From: JAVKSL01 sp039583695
GTDB taxonomy: Bacteria > Actinomycetota > Acidimicrobiia > Acidimicrobiales > JAJPHD01
Direction: 5' to 3'
Assembly (NCBI GenBank): GCA_039583695.1
Contig: JAVKSL010000005.1
Span: forward strand, 14,761-78,760
DNA: 64,000 nucleotides
Part shown: in pieces, positions 32,200 through 41,049 of the stretch
Numbering within the stretch: position 1 is the first letter of the stretch
How the letters are laid out: each line of letters opens with the position of its first letter
Notes under the pieces: generated by a model
What the model was told of the DNA's origin: nothing
What the model saw: only the letters and a program-made list of their open reading frames with translations
The model's database searches: none
Position numbers and translations under genes: made by a program

Positions 32200-33486
32200 T
32201 CAGGCTGCGCCCAGGCGGCTCGGCGCCAGGCGGGCGATCGCGGCCACCGCCCGGTAGGCTGCCTCGGCGGGGCCCAGCTCGTCGGCGCGGCACAAGTTGG
32301 CCATTATCCGCAGCACCCACTCCATGAGGGTGCGGCTGTACATGCTCGTGCCCACCAGGGTGGACATCAGCTCCGGGTAGCCGATCAGGCGGACAAAGGT
32401 CCGCGCCACCTTGTAATAAAGGCCATAGTTGTCGGCCAGCCGGCGCTCGTAGCCCGAAAGCGCCCCCGGGTGCCCGGTGGCGAGCGCCTCTCCGACGGCA
32501 AACGCAGCCATGCGCCCCGTCTCGTATGCGTATGCGATCCCCTCCCCGTTGAACGGGTTGATCGAACCCGCAGCGTCGCCCACCATCAGGTGCCGCGGCC
32601 CGCTCCGGGGCCCCACGGCCAGGCCCATCGGCAGCTTGCCCCCGGTCGGCGGCCCGCACCGGGCCTCCTCGCAGAGCCCCCACGAGGACGGTGCGCCGGC
32701 CACGAAAGCCTCCATCAACCGGGTCGTGTTCAGCGCCTTGCCTCCCCGCTTGGGGGCCGACGTCGACAGCAGGCCCACGCCCACGTTCACACGACCGTCT
32801 CCCAGAGGGAAGATCCACCCGTAGCCGGGCAGCGCGGTCCCCTCGGCGTCGCGCAGGTCCAGGTGCGACTCGATCCAGCCTTCGGACGCCCGGGCCGAGC
32901 GGTAGTAGCCCCGGATGGCCAGGCCCATCGGCCAGTCCCGCTCCCGGGCCGCGCCGAGCGCCCTTCCGAAGCGGGAGTTCGCCCCGTCAGCCACTATGAC
33001 GAAATGTGCTCGGAGCGCCGCCAGAGCAGTGCCCTCTCCCCCTTTGGTGCGCACCCTCGCCCCCAGCACCGTGCCGCGATCGCCAAGGATCGGCTCGACC
33101 GCCTCGGTGCCCTGGAGGACAGTGGCTCCAGCGCTGCCGGCCCGCTCGGCAACCATCGCATCCAGGTCGGACCGGGTCACGACGTAGCCGTAGCTCGGGT
33201 AGTCGGGATGCGCCGGCCATCCCATCTCCAGCGTCTTGCCCCCGGCCATTGCCCGCAGTCCCTTGTAGCGGTGGTGGTTGGCTGCCAGCCCCCCGCCCAG
33301 GCCCATGTCCTCCAGCTGGCGGACCGCCCGCGGTGTCAGGCCGTCTCCGCAGGTCTTATCGCGTGGAAAGCGCTTGCGCTCGACCACGCACACGTCCCAA
33401 CCCGCGTCTGCCAACCAGTAAGCAGCCGAGGATCCCGACGGACCCCCCCCGATCACCAGCGCATCGTATGTGTGCTCCAGCGGCAT
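32200..33486 (-). CDS. geranylgeranyl-reductase-family flavoprotein, possibly MenJ-like
   Basis: About 428 residues from ATG 33484-33486 (MPLEHTYDALVIGGGPSG); an open frame continues upstream to 33555 but would run through the divergent nuoA start. FAD motif VIGGGPSGSSAAYWLA, then CGDGLTPRAVRQL, FVIVADGANSRFGR, GYGWIFPLGDGRVNVGVG and VGDAAGSINPFNGEGI are the geranylgeranyl reductase landmarks. It reduces isoprenoid double bonds. Mycobacterial MenJ, which saturates menaquinone, belongs here, and location beside the menaquinone-using complex I makes that likely but unproven. Overall length is typical. Confidence 0.85.
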   Translation of the reverse strand: MPLEHTYDALVIGGGPSGSSAAYWLADAGWDVCVVERKRFPRDKTCGDGLTPRAVRQLEDMGLGGGLAANHHRYKGLRAMAGGKTLEMGWPAHPDYPSYGYVVTRSDLDAMVAERAGSAGATVLQGTEAVEPILGDRGTVLGARVRTKGGEGTALAALRAHFVIVADGANSRFGRALGAARERDWPMGLAIRGYYRSARASEGWIESHLDLRDAEGTALPGYGWIFPLGDGRVNVGVGLLSTSAPKRGGKALNTTRLMEAFVAGAPSSWGLCEEARCGPPTGGKLPMGLAVGPRSGPRHLMVGDAAGSINPFNGEGIAYAYETGRMAAFAVGEALATGHPGALSGYERRLADNYGLYYKVARTFVRLIGYPELMSTLVGTSMYSRTLMEWVLRIMANLCRADELGPAEAAYRAVAAIARLAPSRLGAA

Positions 33487-33489
33487 TCG

Positions 33490-33530
33490 CCAGACCCTAG
33501 CCTCCGGGCGAATCTTGAGGTAGGGTCTGG
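33490..33530. promoter_or_regulatory. 10-bp inverted repeat between the reductase and nuoA starts
   Basis: CCAGACCCTA (33490-33499) and TAGGGTCTGG (33521-33530) are exact inverted repeats separated by 21 bases. They fill most of the 46-base gap between the two divergent starts, so both promoters and any operator must overlap it or neighbouring coding sequence. It could be a dimer-dimer regulator site (two helical turns apart centre to centre) or an RNA hairpin. Confidence 0.5.
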
Positions 33531-33532
33531 AC

Positions 33533-33985
33533 ATGCCGGCAACGGGGTTCAGCACCTATCTGGGGATCATCTTCCTGATCGTGCTGTCAACCGGCTTCGC
33601 GGCCCTGAACCTTCTGGCGTCGAGGATGCTCGCCCCAAGGCGGGTCACCAAGGCCAAGTCGGCTCCCTACGAGTGTGGGATAGTCCCCAGCCGGGAGCCG
33701 GCGGAGCGCTTTCCAGTGCGCTTCTACTTGATCGCCATGATCTTCGTAATCTTCGACATCGAGATCATCTTCCTGTACCCCTGGGCGGTGGTGTTTCACC
33801 AGCTCGGCACCTTCGGCTTGGTGGAGATACTGGTCTTCTCGGCGGCAGTGCTCGGACCGTTCATCTACCTGATCGCCAACGGCGCGCTCGACTGGGGCCC
33901 GGCCAAGCGCCTGCGCCCGTCGGGGGACCAGATAAGGAGCACCGACTCCACGGTCCGTCGCATCGGACGCGAACAGGGGAGCTGA
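33533..33985 (+). CDS. nuoA: NADH-quinone oxidoreductase subunit A
   Basis: A 150-residue membrane subunit of complex I. Three transmembrane segments are visible (about 9-30, 66-88, 95-115). The conserved loop K(S)APYECGIVP and the FYLIAMIFVIFDIEIIFLYPW helix are diagnostic. The C-terminal about 30 residues are a charged extension. First gene of the nuoA-N operon; nuoB starts 3 bases after its stop. Confidence 0.96.
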   Translation: MPATGFSTYLGIIFLIVLSTGFAALNLLASRMLAPRRVTKAKSAPYECGIVPSREPAERFPVRFYLIAMIFVIFDIEIIFLYPWAVVFHQLGTFGLVEILVFSAAVLGPFIYLIANGALDWGPAKRLRPSGDQIRSTDSTVRRIGREQGS

Positions 33986-33988
33986 GGG

Positions 33989-34462
33989 GTGGGACTCGAG
34001 ACCCTCAATCACAACTTCCTGACTGCGCCCATCGAGGAGCTGGTCAAGTGGGCCAGGCGCAACAGTTGCTGGCCAGCGAGCTTTGGCCTGGCTTGCTGTG
34101 CGATCGAGATGATGGCTGCAGGGGCTGCCGACTACGACCTGGCCCGCTTCGGCATGGAGGTGTTCAGGTCCTCCCCCCGCCAGGCCGACCTGATGATCGT
34201 GGCGGGGCGGGTGAGCCAGAAGATGGCCCCGGTGCTGCGCCAGGTCTACGACCAGATGATGGAGCCCAAGTGGGTCATCTCCATGGGGGTATGCGCCAGC
34301 ACTGGTGGGATGTTCAACAACTACGCGATAGTCCAGGGTGTGGACCAGATCGTGCCAGTGGACGTCTACGCGCCGGGTTGCCCACCGGGTCCCGAGACCC
34401 TCATCCACGCCATCCTCACCCTGCATGAGAAGATCCGCACCGGGGCTATCACCCGTCGATGA
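33989..34462 (+). CDS. nuoB: NADH-quinone oxidoreductase subunit B
   Basis: A 157-residue subunit with a GTG start that binds cluster N2. The Cys pair in [19 protein letters not shown] and APGCPPGPE supply the four ligands, and VSQKMAPVL is conserved. It lies at the junction of the peripheral arm and the membrane arm near the quinone site. Its end overlaps nuoC by 4 bases (ATGA). Confidence 0.97.
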   Translation: MGLETLNHNFLTAPIEELVKWARRNSCWPASFGLACCAIEMMAAGAADYDLARFGMEVFRSSPRQADLMIVAGRVSQKMAPVLRQVYDQMMEPKWVISMGVCASTGGMFNNYAIVQGVDQIVPVDVYAPGCPPGPETLIHAILTLHEKIRTGAITRR

Positions 34463-34896
34463 GCATCGCGGATGTGCGCCACCCCACCCGGGCTGCCTAT
34501 CACGACAGCGCCGCCACCCTGCTGGCGGAGGGCTACGAGATGGTCTCGGACCTGTGTGCGGTCGACTACCTGGCGCACCCATCCAGGACCCTGCCCGAGG
34601 GGGTCGTGCCGGAGCGCTTCGAGGTGGTGGCCAACCTCCTGTCGATCAGCGAGCCCCGGCGGGTGAGGCTGCGGGTGCAGGTGCCCGACTCGGATCCCAG
34701 GCTGGACTCCCTGTTCGACCTGTACCCGGGCACCGAGGCGATGGAGCGTGAGGCGTTCGACCTGATGGGCATACGTTTTGAGGGTCATCCCGACCTGACC
34801 CGGATCCTCATGCCCGAGGACTGGGAGGGCCACCCCCTGCGCAAGGACTACCCGGTGGGCAAGGTGGCGGTTCAGTTCAAGGAGGCGCCCCGGTGA
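34459..34896 (+). CDS. nuoC: NADH-quinone oxidoreductase subunit C
   Basis: A 145-residue subunit, shorter than many NuoC proteins. The signature region [36 protein letters not shown] near the C-terminus is intact (positions about 95-130). It contributes to the peripheral arm with NuoD. ATGA overlap with nuoB and GTGA overlap with nuoD indicate coupled translation. Confidence 0.95.
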   Translation: MSIADVRHPTRAAYHDSAATLLAEGYEMVSDLCAVDYLAHPSRTLPEGVVPERFEVVANLLSISEPRRVRLRVQVPDSDPRLDSLFDLYPGTEAMEREAFDLMGIRFEGHPDLTRILMPEDWEGHPLRKDYPVGKVAVQFKEAPR

Positions 34897-36302
34897 GCAC
34901 GAACACCCGGGGGGCCAGCCCCCGGAGGGCCCCCCAAACCCCCGACAGCCGGATCGAATCGCCCTTGGGCTCGGCCGGCGGTGCGGGGACCGTCGCCGAG
35001 ACCTCCGAGGGGCCCCAGGAGATGAGCTCGCGCACCGCGACCCGCGAGCAGCAGCGCCAGCGTGAGCAGGGGGCGGTGCTGCGCCTCCCCGAGGGGGTCA
35101 TCGTGGACCGCGGTGACGTGGACGTCCAGGTTGCCGACGACGAGACGATGATCATCAACATGGGTCCCCAGCACCCCTCGACCCATGGCGTGCTGCGGCT
35201 CATGCTGGAGCTGGACGGTGAGACCATACTGCGGACCAAGCCGATTATCGGCTACCTGCACACCGGCATGGAAAAGACCGGCGAGGAGCTCACCTACGTG
35301 CAGGGCTGCACCAATGTCACCCGCATGGATTATCTGTCCCCGCTGCACAACGAGCTGGTCTTCTCACTGGCCACCGAATCGCTCCTCAATGTGGAGATGC
35401 CGCCCCGGGCGACGTGGATCCGGATGCTCATGTGCGAGCTCAACCGGCTCTCCTCGCACATGCTATGGATGGCGACCAACGGCATGGACCTGGGCGCCAC
35501 CTCGATGATGATCTACGGCTGGCGCGAGCGGGAGGTCATCCTGGCCTTCTTCGAGAAGGTCACCGGCCTGCGCATGAACCACAACTACATCCGTCCAGGA
35601 GGGGTGGCTGCGGACCTACCCGACGGATGGGAGGACGATGTGGCCGCCATCTGCGACATGGTGGGCCCCCGCCTGGCCGAGTACGATCAGATCTTCACCG
35701 GCCAGCCGGTGTTTCGCCAGCGCACCGAAGGTGTCGGGGTTATCAGCCCGGAGACGGCGATGGCCCTGTCGGCGACCGGGCCGATCCTGCGGGCCACAGG
35801 CGTGGCCTGGGACCTTCGCCGCAGCATGCCGTATCTCGCCTATGACCAGGTCGACTTCGATGTGATCGTGGGCACTTACGGCGACACCTTCGACCGCTAC
35901 GCGGTCCGGCTGAACGAGATGCGCGAGTCGGTGAGGATCATTCGCCAGATCCTGGAGAAGATGCCATCAGGGGACTACCGGGTCCAGGACAAGAAGGTCA
36001 CCCCGCCTCCGCGTGGCCGCATCGACTCCTCCATGGAGGCGTTGATCCACCACTTCAAGCTGTTCACCGAGGGCTTCAAGGTCCCTGAGGGCGAGACCTA
36101 CGCGGCCATCGAGTCCCCGAGGGGTGAGCTGGGCTGCTACATGGTCTCCGACGGATCCTCCAAGCCGTACCGGATGCACATCCGCGGCCCAAGCTTCGTG
36201 AACCTCCAGAGCCTGCCCGTATTGCTAAGGGGCGGCCTCATAGCCGATGCTATTGCGGTGATCTCGTCAGTCGACCCGGTTATGGGGGACGTGGATCGTT
36301 GA
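34893..36302 (+). CDS. nuoD: NADH-quinone oxidoreductase subunit D
   Basis: A 469-residue GTG-start subunit. The conserved domain begins at MIINMGPQHPSTHGVLRLML (about residue 86); the first 80 residues are a poorly conserved, charged extension. GYLHTGMEKTGEELTYVQG, YLSPLHNELVFSLATE and the C-terminal IRGPSFVNLQ are diagnostic. It lines the quinone pocket with NuoB. An internal start (for example near 35022, MSSRTATREQ) could be used instead. Confidence 0.96.
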   Translation: MSTNTRGASPRRAPQTPDSRIESPLGSAGGAGTVAETSEGPQEMSSRTATREQQRQREQGAVLRLPEGVIVDRGDVDVQVADDETMIINMGPQHPSTHGVLRLMLELDGETILRTKPIIGYLHTGMEKTGEELTYVQGCTNVTRMDYLSPLHNELVFSLATESLLNVEMPPRATWIRMLMCELNRLSSHMLWMATNGMDLGATSMMIYGWREREVILAFFEKVTGLRMNHNYIRPGGVAADLPDGWEDDVAAICDMVGPRLAEYDQIFTGQPVFRQRTEGVGVISPETAMALSATGPILRATGVAWDLRRSMPYLAYDQVDFDVIVGTYGDTFDRYAVRLNEMRESVRIIRQILEKMPSGDYRVQDKKVTPPPRGRIDSSMEALIHHFKLFTEGFKVPEGETYAAIESPRGELGCYMVSDGSSKPYRMHIRGPSFVNLQSLPVLLRGGLIADAIAVISSVDPVMGDVDR

Positions 36303-36321
36303 CGGGGGAAGGGAAAAGCTG

Positions 36322-37014
36322 ATGACCAGCCCTGGGGGGCTCTCTGCGGAGACCGCGGCGCGCGCCGCGGCGCTGGTGGCGCTTTACCCGCAGCCGCGCT
36401 CGGCGCTGGTGCCGATCTGCCATCTGGCCCAGGCAGCCGACGGTTACCTGACCAGGGAGGCGATGGCCGACATCGCCTCCCTGGTCGGGGTGAGCGCGGC
36501 TGAGGTGCTGGGAACTGCCAGCTTCTACGACATGCTCCACACCACCCCGGTGGGCCGTTACCTGGTGGGGATCTGCACCAACGTGGCCTGCCTGCTCTCG
36601 GGTGGCGAGGCCCTGCTGGCCCACGCCGAGGAGCGTCTCGGCGTGCGGGCCGGAGGAACCAGCCCGGACGGGACATTCACCCTGGAGGAGCTGGAGTGCG
36701 TGGCGTTGTGTGACCGGGCGCCGTGCGCCACGGTCAACTGGCGGTACTTCGGCCCGCTCACCAACGAGGGCTTCGACACCCTGGTAGACGATCTGGCAGC
36801 CGGGAACCTGGCCGAGGAGGTCCCCCCGCACGGCACCCTCAACCGGGTGCGCCGGAATGGCGGGCTGACCGTGTCCAGGGAGAAGGTCCTGGCCGAGCGA
36901 GCCCGACAGGACTGTTCCCGCGCGGCGCGCAAGGACGCAGCCGACGCGGTGGCCGCAGCTCGAGCCGAGCTGGAGAAGGCGCACGAGGCCAAGGGTGGGG
37001 ACGCCCGCAAGTGA
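36322..37014 (+). CDS. nuoE: NADH-quinone oxidoreductase subunit E
   Basis: A 230-residue subunit carrying a 2Fe-2S cluster: GICTNVACLL and ECVALCDRAPC give the C-x4-C ... C-x3-C pattern, and ASFYDMLHTTPVG is conserved. The C-terminal about 70 residues are a charged helical extension (many Arg, Ala, Glu). It forms the NADH dehydrogenase module with NuoF and NuoG. Stop overlaps nuoF start. Confidence 0.95.
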   Translation: MTSPGGLSAETAARAAALVALYPQPRSALVPICHLAQAADGYLTREAMADIASLVGVSAAEVLGTASFYDMLHTTPVGRYLVGICTNVACLLSGGEALLAHAEERLGVRAGGTSPDGTFTLEELECVALCDRAPCATVNWRYFGPLTNEGFDTLVDDLAAGNLAEEVPPHGTLNRVRRNGGLTVSREKVLAERARQDCSRAARKDAADAVAAARAELEKAHEAKGGDARK

Positions 37015-38318
37015 TCACCGACGCCGCTCCCATCGTGACCGCCCGGCTTCGGGCCAACCCTGACTCGCACACCTTGGAGCGCTACCTGGCGACCAGGGGG
37101 TACCTGGCCCTTCGAAAGGCGCTCTCGATGCACCCCGAGGAGGTGTGCGCCGAGGTAAATCGCGCCAGCCTGCTGGGCCGCGGTGGTGCGGGTTTCCCCG
37201 CAGGGCGCAAGTGGTCGATGCTGCGACCCAACCCGGTGCGTTACCTGGCGGTCAACGGGGACGAGTCCGAGCCGGCCACCTTCAAGGACCACCTGCTCAT
37301 CGAGCGTGATCCTCACCAGATCATCGAGGGCTCGGTGATAACCGCCTTCGCCATCGGCGCCACCCAGGTGTTCATCTACGTCCGGGGCGAGTTCGCCCTC
37401 GGCCTCGAGCGCATGCAGACCGCCCTCAACGAGGCTTACCGCTACGGCGCGGTGGGCAACGACATCTTTGGCTCGGGCTTCTCGCTCGACGTGGTGCTCC
37501 ACCCCGGCGCCGGTGCCTACATCTGCGGAGACGAGACCGGCCTGCTGGAGAGCCTGGAAGGCAAGCGGGGCTTTCCCCGGATCAAGCCCCCCTACTACCC
37601 CGCGGTCATGGGTTTGTACAATGAGCCGACGGTGGTGAACAACGTGGAGACCTTGTCCAACGTCCCCTGGATCGTCCTCAACGGGGGTGCCGCTTTCGCC
37701 AGGCTAGGCGAGGGGGCCTCGACCGGCACCCGCATGTTCTCGCTCTCCGGCCACGTGCGCCGCCCAGGAAACTACGAGGTGGAGATGGCCAAGACCACCT
37801 TTGCGGACCTGATCCACGCCCCGGTGTACGGCCAGGGCATCCGCGGAGGCCACGAGCTCAAGTGCTTCATCCCCGGCGGGGCGTCGTCGCCCTGGTTCGG
37901 CCCGGAGCAGGTCGGCCTCCCCTTGGCCGCCGACGCGGTGGGCAAGGCAGGCTCGATGCTCGGCTCGGGCTCGATCGTGGTCATGGACGAGACCACATGC
38001 GTGGTGCGGGTGGCCTGGCGGATCACCCGCTTCTTCCACCGCGAGTCCTGCGGCCAGTGCACACCGTGCCGGGAGGGCGGTGGGTGGCTGGAGAAGATCA
38101 TCCGGCGCATCGAGCTGGGCTCTGGGCGCGAGGAGGACATCGACCTGCTGATGGACGTCTGCGACAACATCTCGCCGGGTCTTCACTACTGGCCCCCTGA
38201 GCAGACCACGATCTGCCCCCTGGGCCCATCGATCCCGCCGGCCATCGTGTGCAGCATCCGCATGTTCCGCGACGATTACCTGCGCCACATCAAAGACGGG
38301 GCGTGTCCCCATGCCTGA
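37011..38318 (+). CDS. nuoF: NADH-quinone oxidoreductase subunit F
   Basis: A 435-residue subunit that binds NADH, FMN and cluster N3. GTG 37011 overlaps the nuoE stop. LLGRGGAGFPAGRKW (NADH/FMN glycine-rich loop), VNGDESEPATFKDHLL, GAGAYICGDETGLLES and the 4Fe-4S motif ESCGQCTPCREG with a later Cys (TTICPLG) are complete. It is the entry site of electrons from NADH. Overlaps nuoG by 8 bases. Confidence 0.97.
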   Translation: MITDAAPIVTARLRANPDSHTLERYLATRGYLALRKALSMHPEEVCAEVNRASLLGRGGAGFPAGRKWSMLRPNPVRYLAVNGDESEPATFKDHLLIERDPHQIIEGSVITAFAIGATQVFIYVRGEFALGLERMQTALNEAYRYGAVGNDIFGSGFSLDVVLHPGAGAYICGDETGLLESLEGKRGFPRIKPPYYPAVMGLYNEPTVVNNVETLSNVPWIVLNGGAAFARLGEGASTGTRMFSLSGHVRRPGNYEVEMAKTTFADLIHAPVYGQGIRGGHELKCFIPGGASSPWFGPEQVGLPLAADAVGKAGSMLGSGSIVVMDETTCVVRVAWRITRFFHRESCGQCTPCREGGGWLEKIIRRIELGSGREEDIDLLMDVCDNISPGLHYWPPEQTTICPLGPSIPPAIVCSIRMFRDDYLRHIKDGACPHA

Positions 38319-41049
38319 GCAGGTGACGCTCATCGTGGACGGCCGGGAGGTCCCGGCCCAAAAGGGTGAGAAGCTGATCGCCGCAGCCGAGCGGGGGGGC
38401 ACCTACATCCCCCGATTCTGCTACCACCCCCGGATGCGCTCGGTGGGGATGTGCCGCATGTGCCTGGTCGAGGTCAAAGGACCGCGGGGCTATTCCCTCC
38501 AACCGGCGTGCTACATGGACGTGGCGCCGGGCATGGAGATCATCACCAGCTCCACCAAGGTCCGCAAAGCCCAAGACGGCGTGCTGGAGATGCTGCTGGT
38601 CAACCACCCCCTCGACTGCCCGGTGTGTGACAAGGGAGGCGAGTGCCCCCTGCAGGACCAGACCCTCACCTTTGGCCCCGGCGAGAGCCGTTTCGTGGAG
38701 GAGAAGCGTCACTGGGACAAGCCGATCCCGATCTCCACGCTGGTCTACCTGGACCGGGAGCGCTGCATCCAATGCGACCGCTGCACCCGCTTTGCCAGCG
38801 AGGTGGCCGGCGAGCCGCTGATCAACTTCGCCGGCCGGGGAGACCAAGTCGAGGTGGGCATCTTTCCCGGCCAGCCGTTCAAGTCGTACTTCAGCGGCAA
38901 CACCGTGCAGATCTGCCCGGTTGGCGCGCTGACTGCCACGCCGTACCGCTTCAAGGCCCGCCCTTGGGACCTGGAACAGGTCGAGTCGACTTGCACCAGC
39001 TGCTCGGTCGGCTGCCGGGTGGCCGTGCAGTCCTCCTCCAACCACGTGATCCGCTACCTGGGCGTGGACTCTGACCCGGTGAACCAGTCATGGCTGTGCG
39101 ACAAGGGTCGCTTCGACTTCGAGGCCATCAGCTCGCCCCGCCGCCTCACCCAACCGTTGGTCAAGCGTGGTGACGACGAGATCGAGGCCTCCTGGGCGGA
39201 GGCCCTGGCGGCGGCTGCGCGGGGCATCGGCGAGGTGGCCAAGCTGCACGGGCCGAACGCGGTGGCGGTCATCGGCGGCGCCCGCCTGGCCAACGAGGAT
39301 GCCTACGCTTGGGCCAAGCTGGCCAAGGGGATCATCGGCACCGACTCGACCGACGCCCGCCTCGGTGACGGGCTGCTTGCGGAGGCGGTCCTAGGCCTGC
39401 CCCGGGCGACCATCCAGGAGGCCTGCAACGCCAGGGCCGTGCTGACCCTGGCCCCCGACCTCTCCGAGGAGCTCCCGATCCTGCACCTGCGCCTGCGCTG
39501 CGCGGTGGTGGAGGCCGGCCTCCCGATCGTCGAGCTGACCCCGGCCCGCAGCGGCATAAGCCTTCTGGCTCGCATAACGCTCACCTACCGCCCCGGGGAA
39601 GCGCTCGATCTGGTGCGCCAGCTCTTGGGCAAAGATGGAGTCCGTTCGGCCGGCCCATCCGCGCCCAGCACCCCCGGTGGCGCCGGCGCCCAGGCCGCAG
39701 CGCTGGCCCAGGCCAGGGAGCTGCTGGGTATCGGGGAAGCCAGTCCTGGAGATGGCGTCGTGGTGATCCTCGGGCGGCCGTCGCTTGCCGAGACCGCGTC
39801 CAGCGTGTTGGCTGGGGTGGCTGGGCTGGTCGAGGCGCTGCCGGGGGCGAAGTGGCTGCCCGCTGGGCGTCGGGCCAACATCAACGGGGCACTTGACATG
39901 GGCCTGGCGCCGGGAATGCTGCCCGGCAGGGTGACGCTGGAGGGCGGCAGGGCGCGCTACACCAGGGCCTGGGGCAGGGTCCCGGAGCACAGGGGGTCCG
40001 GGACCACCGGCTCCCTGGCCCGAGCGGCTGGGGGCGAGCCGATTGCGCTGATCCTGCTTGGCGCCGATCCGATCTCGGACTTCCCCGACAAGCGCCTGGC
40101 ACGCATGGCGCTGGATCGAGCGGCATTCGTGTGCTCGGTGGACTGCCTGCCCAACGCCTCGAATGCCCGCGCCGATGTGGTGCTGCCCGCGGCGATGTAC
40201 GCCGAGCGGGCCGGGACCACCACCAACCTGGAGGGCCGCATCACCCGCCTGGCCCAGAAGGTCGTTCCGCCGGGTAACTGCCTGCCGGACTGGATGATTG
40301 CCTCCGAGCTGGCAACTGCGCTCGGTGCCGACCTGGGCCTGGACTCCCTGGATGCGATCTGGGACGAGATCGCCGCGCTTGCGCCATCGCATGTGGGCAT
40401 CACCCGGGCGGCGTTGGCAGCTCCGGGGGCCAGGGACGGGCTGATCGCGCCGCTGCCGACGACTCCGGTCACCCTCGGGGGGCGACCCCCCGGGCACCCC
40501 CCAGGGCTGCCGGCACTCGACCCGATGGCCACACCTGGCCTATCCTCGGCCGAGATGCTCGCGGACCCAGACGTCGAGGGAGCGCCTGAGTCCTGGACCG
40601 CGGCAGGCCCGGGCCCAGCCGCGCAGGTGGTCGGTGGTCACGGAGGGGACCCCAGCATCGGGGCCATCTCTCCTCCGAGCCTGGTCAGCTTTGCTGGGGC
40701 CATTCGCGCCCCCGAGGTTCCCCGGCCCGACGCATACGGGTTGCGCCTGGTGGTTGGTCGCTCATTGTTCGACCAGGGGACCCTGCTGGGGGCGTGCCCG
40801 TCCCTGGCGCCGCTGTCTGCCACGCCCCGCCTGCGGGTGAACCCGTACGACCTGGATCGGCTGGGCAAGGCGACCGGGGATCGGGTCCGGGCGCACACGG
40901 CCCGCGCTGCCACCGTCGTTGAGGTCATCGCCGATGCCGGGGTGGTGCGGGGTACCGCAGTGCTGGGTTTCAACCTGGCCGGCGGCGGGGCAGGGGACCT
41001 CATCGACGTCACCGCGGCGGTCACCGACATCCGCCTGGAGAGCACCTGA
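38311..41049 (+). CDS. nuoG: NADH-quinone oxidoreductase subunit G
   Basis: A 912-residue iron-sulfur subunit. The N-terminal 2Fe-2S domain has CYHPRMRSVGMCRMC, then CPVCDKGGECPLQ, CIQCDRCTRF and CTSCSVGCRV supply 4Fe-4S clusters N4, N5 and the region used by N7. The rest is a molybdopterin-oxidoreductase-like domain without cofactor. Residues about 715-790 are Pro- and Gly-rich and unlike usual NuoG. Conveys electrons from NuoF toward the membrane arm. Confidence 0.95.
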   Translation: MPEQVTLIVDGREVPAQKGEKLIAAAERGGTYIPRFCYHPRMRSVGMCRMCLVEVKGPRGYSLQPACYMDVAPGMEIITSSTKVRKAQDGVLEMLLVNHPLDCPVCDKGGECPLQDQTLTFGPGESRFVEEKRHWDKPIPISTLVYLDRERCIQCDRCTRFASEVAGEPLINFAGRGDQVEVGIFPGQPFKSYFSGNTVQICPVGALTATPYRFKARPWDLEQVESTCTSCSVGCRVAVQSSSNHVIRYLGVDSDPVNQSWLCDKGRFDFEAISSPRRLTQPLVKRGDDEIEASWAEALAAAARGIGEVAKLHGPNAVAVIGGARLANEDAYAWAKLAKGIIGTDSTDARLGDGLLAEAVLGLPRATIQEACNARAVLTLAPDLSEELPILHLRLRCAVVEAGLPIVELTPARSGISLLARITLTYRPGEALDLVRQLLGKDGVRSAGPSAPSTPGGAGAQAAALAQARELLGIGEASPGDGVVVILGRPSLAETASSVLAGVAGLVEALPGAKWLPAGRRANINGALDMGLAPGMLPGRVTLEGGRARYTRAWGRVPEHRGSGTTGSLARAAGGEPIALILLGADPISDFPDKRLARMALDRAAFVCSVDCLPNASNARADVVLPAAMYAERAGTTTNLEGRITRLAQKVVPPGNCLPDWMIASELATALGADLGLDSLDAIWDEIAALAPSHVGITRAALAAPGARDGLIAPLPTTPVTLGGRPPGHPPGLPALDPMATPGLSSAEMLADPDVEGAPESWTAAGPGPAAQVVGGHGGDPSIGAISPPSLVSFAGAIRAPEVPRPDAYGLRLVVGRSLFDQGTLLGACPSLAPLSATPRLRVNPYDLDRLGKATGDRVRAHTARAATVVEVIADAGVVRGTAVLGFNLAGGGAGDLIDVTAAVTDIRLEST

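Noticed and set aside
32158..34428. Long plus-strand open frame of 756 codons
   Set aside because: It is antisense to the geranylgeranyl-reductase gene and runs out of frame through nuoA and nuoB; the real genes have clear motifs, and this frame has Arg/Pro-rich shadow composition.
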